Assembly: GCA_041689995.1 (NCBI GenBank)
Contig: JBDNFD010000039.1
Location: forward strand, 1 to 25,706
Length of the DNA: 25,706 nt
Direction: 5' to 3'
Origin: DASSWG01 sp041689995
GTDB taxonomy: Bacteria; Bacteroidota; Bacteroidia; Flavobacteriales; Flavobacteriaceae
Made by a program: the position numbers and the translations under genes. Each line of letters begins with the position of its first letter. Position 1 is the stretch's first letter. The notes beneath the pieces are model-generated. The model was not told the origin of the DNA. It saw only the letters and a list, made by a program, of their open reading frames with translations, and did no database searches. This document shows, piece after piece, positions 23,601-25,706 of the stretch.

Positions 23601-25706
23601 CGCCAAGCATCCCATTGCTGTCATCGCATACTTCATATTGAGACGGGGGGATCACGCTCGGGGTTTCTCCCGCTATAAGCTCGAAGCTGCGGACACGGAA
23701 ACATTCGGTTTCGTTGTCTTCCAAACGTACCCAGATCAATTGGGGCGAAGGACCGTTCATCGAATAGGCCGTTGCATTGGCTATTTGCCCGGTCCCGTCA
23801 ATGGCGTTCTGCTGGGTTTCATAATAGGTCAAGGTATAGGACGCCGGGTCTTGTACGCCATAGATGATCGTGGCATTTTCTGTCAGATCGAATACGGCCG
23901 GCACCTCGATTTCCCCACACGAGGAAAGCGAAGGAAGTTCCGATGGGATGATGGGCAAAGGTGACACTTCAAGCACAAGCTGCACTATTCGGTAGCAGCC
24001 GGTATCCGTATTGGTGGCCCGCACATAGATCGTTTGAGTCCATTGGATGATGTTCCCGTACAGCTCCGGAAGTTGCTCCAACGGATCGCCTTCCACTGCG
24101 TCTTCCATCGTGAGGTAATAACTGATTTCAACATCGGGTTCGTCGTCCAATATAAGGTCGTCCTGCGTGCTCAGGTCAAACTCGGCATACCCATCGTTGT
24201 TGTCATCGCAGAACACATAGGCTTCCAACTGCGCGGTGGGCGTTGGCGAGGGCAACGGGTTCACGTATAGGGTCAACGTAATGGTCGCGCTGCAACCGAA
24301 CTCATCGGTAAGTCGCGCCGTGATGGTCTGCGCATTGGTGAGATTGACATAGGCGCCCGGGGTCGCGATGGGAAGGTCCGCGGCTTCGTCACCGGGGGTT
24401 TCGTACCAAGTCACCGTTACCGTGGAATCGTTCCCGCTGATCGCAGCGTTGCGGGTGGTCAAATCGAAGGTGCTGGTCTCGTCCACATCACTGCCGCTGG
24501 CCAGATCATCGCAGAGCTCGTACTGCGGCAACTGTACCGCTACGGGCAACGGGTTGACGATCAGTTCCAATTCCACGATGCGCGAGCAGCCCGCGGGGGC
24601 GGTGGATAGGTCCGTCACCCGCACATATACCGTCTGCGTGGGCCCTTCCGATTGGTAGGAGCCGATGTTCGTGATGGCCGCCTGTGGGGCTTGGGCGTCT
24701 TCCAAGGTTTCATAAAAACTCAATTGGTATTGTACCGGGTCCAGACCGTCCAACACTTCTTGGTTGACCTCTGACAGGTCGAAAGTGCCCCAACCGTCAC
24801 TGTCCTCATCGCACTGCACCAAGGGTTCGGGCGCTACGATCACCGGGCTGTCGTAAACGATCAGTTCCAGGGTCGTGAACAGCACGCAGCCGCTCACCAC
24901 ATCTTCCACGCGAACATAGATCGTTTGTTGGTCCACCACTATATTGGAATAGGGAAAGTTGATTATGTTTTCGATGACCTCGTTCTCGGCATCGCTCTGA
25001 GTGGGGTAATAGCTCACGATCAAATCCGTGTTGCCGCCCGTGATCTCCCCGTCCTTGATGGAGGGGTCGAACTGGTTGTAGAAACCGTCGTTGTCGCTGT
25101 CGCAGGCAATCAGCGGCGTGGGATCGTAAACCGGCGCCGAGGGCATCGCCTCGATCTCAAAACTGATTTCCTCAAAACAATCCGGGGAGGCGTTGTTGGT
25201 CACGCGCACCCATATGGTCTGGGAATTTTCGGTGTTTTCGTAGTCTTCCGGCGTGGCGATCTGTGTGTCGGGAATATTGTCCCCGTCCGTGTCCACCCAG
25301 TAGGTCACGGTATAGTTTTGTGGGCTTTGCCCGTCCAAGGCCTCAATATCGCTTTCAGTCAGGTCGAATTCCGCAAAACCGGTGTTCCCGCCGTCGCACT
25401 CGAACTTGTCCGTTACCTCGCCCACGCGCACATCGAATATCTCTATCTCAAAACTGGCGATGGCATGGCAATCGGCGTTCCCGTTGTTGTCCACTCTTAC
25501 GAAGATCGTTTCCACATTGTTCACCGGGATATAGTTCGTGGGGGCGGCTATCGCCCCTATCGGGACTTGCGCAGCGCCTTCGCTGGTGTAATAACTGAGC
25601 GTAAAGGACGCGGGGTCTTGGCTCCCCAAGGCTTCCGCCCCGGCTATGGTCAAATCAAAGCCTTGCGTGCCGCTGCCATCACCGCACAGGCTCATATTCG
25701 TGGGCA
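20638..25706 (-). CDS. Giant T9SS type B repeat adhesin, 5' end outside the window
   Basis: At least 1,688 residues are read without a stop to the window edge, so the true start lies beyond 25706; the first internal ATG (25695) falls inside a repeat and is not a start. About 14 modules of roughly 105-125 residues follow one another. Each begins with a CDxDxDGF- or CDD-type loop, then FDL, then a Y-Y or T-Y strand and an I-x-VR-x-x-N strand. The DxDxDG loops look calcium-binding. After them come Ig-like modules and a C-terminal block (last 88 residues, FFTPNGDGYNDTWNI) typical of the gliding-motility-associated, T9SS type B sorting domain. It is a secreted surface protein, probably an adhesin. 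It is much more GC-rich than its surroundings. Confidence 0.92.
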   Translation of the reverse strand, partial: PTNMSLCGDGSGTQGFDLTIAGAEALGSQDPASFTLSYYTSEGAAQVPIGAIAAPTNYIPVNNVETIFVRVDNNGNADCHAIASFEIEIFDVRVGEVTDKFECDGGNTGFAEFDLTESDIEALDGQSPQNYTVTYWVDTDGDNIPDTQIATPEDYENTENSQTIWVRVTNNASPDCFEEISFEIEAMPSAPVYDPTPLIACDSDNDGFYNQFDPSIKDGEITGGNTDLIVSYYPTQSDAENEVIENIINFPYSNIVVDQQTIYVRVEDVVSGCVLFTTLELIVYDSPVIVAPEPLVQCDEDSDGWGTFDLSEVNQEVLDGLDPVQYQLSFYETLEDAQAPQAAITNIGSYQSEGPTQTVYVRVTDLSTAPAGCSRIVELELIVNPLPVAVQLPQYELCDDLASGSDVDETSTFDLTTRNAAISGNDSTVTVTWYETPGDEAADLPIATPGAYVNLTNAQTITARLTDEFGCSATITLTLYVNPLPSPTPTAQLEAYVFCDDNNDGYAEFDLSTQDDLILDDEPDVEISYYLTMEDAVEGDPLEQLPELYGNIIQWTQTIYVRATNTDTGCYRIVQLVLEVSPLPIIPSELPSLSSCGEIEVPAVFDLTENATIIYGVQDPASYTLTYYETQQNAIDGTGQIANATAYSMNGPSPQLIWVRLEDNETECFRVRSFELIAGETPSVIPPSQYEVCDDSNGMLGDGTGLFDLSTKNNEITGGNSGLEVLYYETPADMSAGTFIDPATAYENITNAQTLQVKVRNSDGCESFTTLTLVVNPNPSLAAELADMEACDMDNDGFGEFDLASQVPIILDGGPGVNITFHLTPGEAETGANPLDTTLPYGNIQAYLQTIYVRAENVGNGSNGTGCYVTRTLDLVVLPSPEIMDLEDLYVCDDGDANGFAVFDLTQNTPLAIGDQTEVTLTYHLTQADAEIGASPIAVPASYTNIVNEQVIYVRIVGDNGCIDTFDSVDDPGNTFTLNVEALPVVNDPTPLQVCDDDYDNVPLATTMFDLTVKEQEITNFNPVPSYIEITYMADTDFDGIPDTEITDPGNYVNIANPETIYIEVVDTTTDGLCGDTTTLNLQVLPLPSPSETDPEALRMEACDDDGDGVAALPFDLTLSGALISGGENVVLNYYLTQTGAENEIPGDLIADPEAYVNDPTLNLLDANGMPTNVQEIYVRVDNNAAGNFCYVIVPMEIVVHPEPKINPVGVPFGYTLCADPGQGPATATLGSLEWIAYNLYDHTLGAPNQLVPLLDPAAVPAQDLSDFLVSYYSTSDQAEAGQGAIAAGYVVTDGEIFYIRVENIETGCYNIGNFPEVVVEIEPRPGIALGNLAPIMVCADDQLDPNVATVDLTVKDGEVSPGEPAGTAVVYYASLEDYENMSPILDPTSFSTDHTPQTIIAETIDLTTLCSSATTVSFDIIVDPLPVVDISMYDGLVYCVDKNPNTEVIGGSYGPIVIETGLDESLYSFEWTLDGAPLTETGSGVLVTSGGTYEVTVTDIATNGATSCSTTASALIIESNPPEFTVSTLSESFSGEHTVKIDNVTGLGDYEFSIDNGPWFSLGSGGSLTFTGISAGDHMVYGRDKSGCGTTVMDASIIDYPAFFTPNGDGYNDTWNILGIGSQPGAKIYIFDRYGKLMKQLSPTSPGWDGTYNGRQMPSDDYWFRVEYIEPLDGMPRTFKANFTLKR

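Noticed and set aside
20782..25598. Many long plus-strand frames opposite the adhesin
   Set aside because: They are antisense shadows caused by high GC and repeated codons in the adhesin modules.
20905..25706. CRISPR-like regular repetition
   Set aside because: The periodicity is about 320-370 bases, diverged and in frame, so it reflects protein modules and not a CRISPR array.

Overview
The window looks like a chromosome segment of a marine or soil-type Flavobacteriaceae (Bacteroidota). The reasons are: promoters of the Bacteroidota type (TTG, 19 bases, TAnnTTTG) recur; there is a type IX secretion (T9SS) cargo with a gliding-motility C-terminal domain next to a PorP/SprF protein; a DUF3667-type protein is present; and the vitamin B12 locus has a BtuG-like surface lipoprotein. 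No tool was run. Family names rest on motifs and recalled family features.

Layout. (1) 1-201: tandem tRNA 5' halves on the minus strand behind a near-perfect promoter. (2) About 300-4115: an AT-rich accessory region. It holds hicAB on the plus strand, then minus-strand small genes: an antitoxin with a truncated ParE/RelE-like toxin, a small membrane protein, a lipoprotein and an ankyrin protein. These are separated by long imperfect palindromes that resemble integron attC sites; no integrase is visible. (3) 4185-9074, minus: recG, a DUF3667-like membrane protein, and two exported proteins of unknown function. (4) 9312-10441, minus: a six-cysteine exported protein, a 37-residue membrane microprotein and a membrane-anchored TlpA-like thioredoxin. 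(5) 10442-10988: an intergenic region with a candidate small RNA and two long perfect inverted repeats, followed by a plus-strand XRE regulator. (6) 11990-18165: a vitamin B12 uptake locus. Minus-strand btuB and a BtuG-like gene sit behind a cobalamin riboswitch; divergent plus-strand btuF, btuC and btuD have their own promoter and no riboswitch. (7) 18290-19299: a YihY-family gene broken by a one-base frameshift. (8) 19513-25706, minus: a PorP/SprF gene downstream of a giant repeat protein whose N-terminus lies outside the window.

How the genes work together. The B12 set forms a full path: surface capture (BtuG-like), outer-membrane channel (BtuB), periplasmic binding (BtuF) and inner-membrane ABC import (BtuCD). 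The giant protein and PorP/SprF form a typical secreted-adhesin and partner pair of the T9SS. The thioredoxin cluster suggests cysteine handling of a secreted protein, which is inference only.
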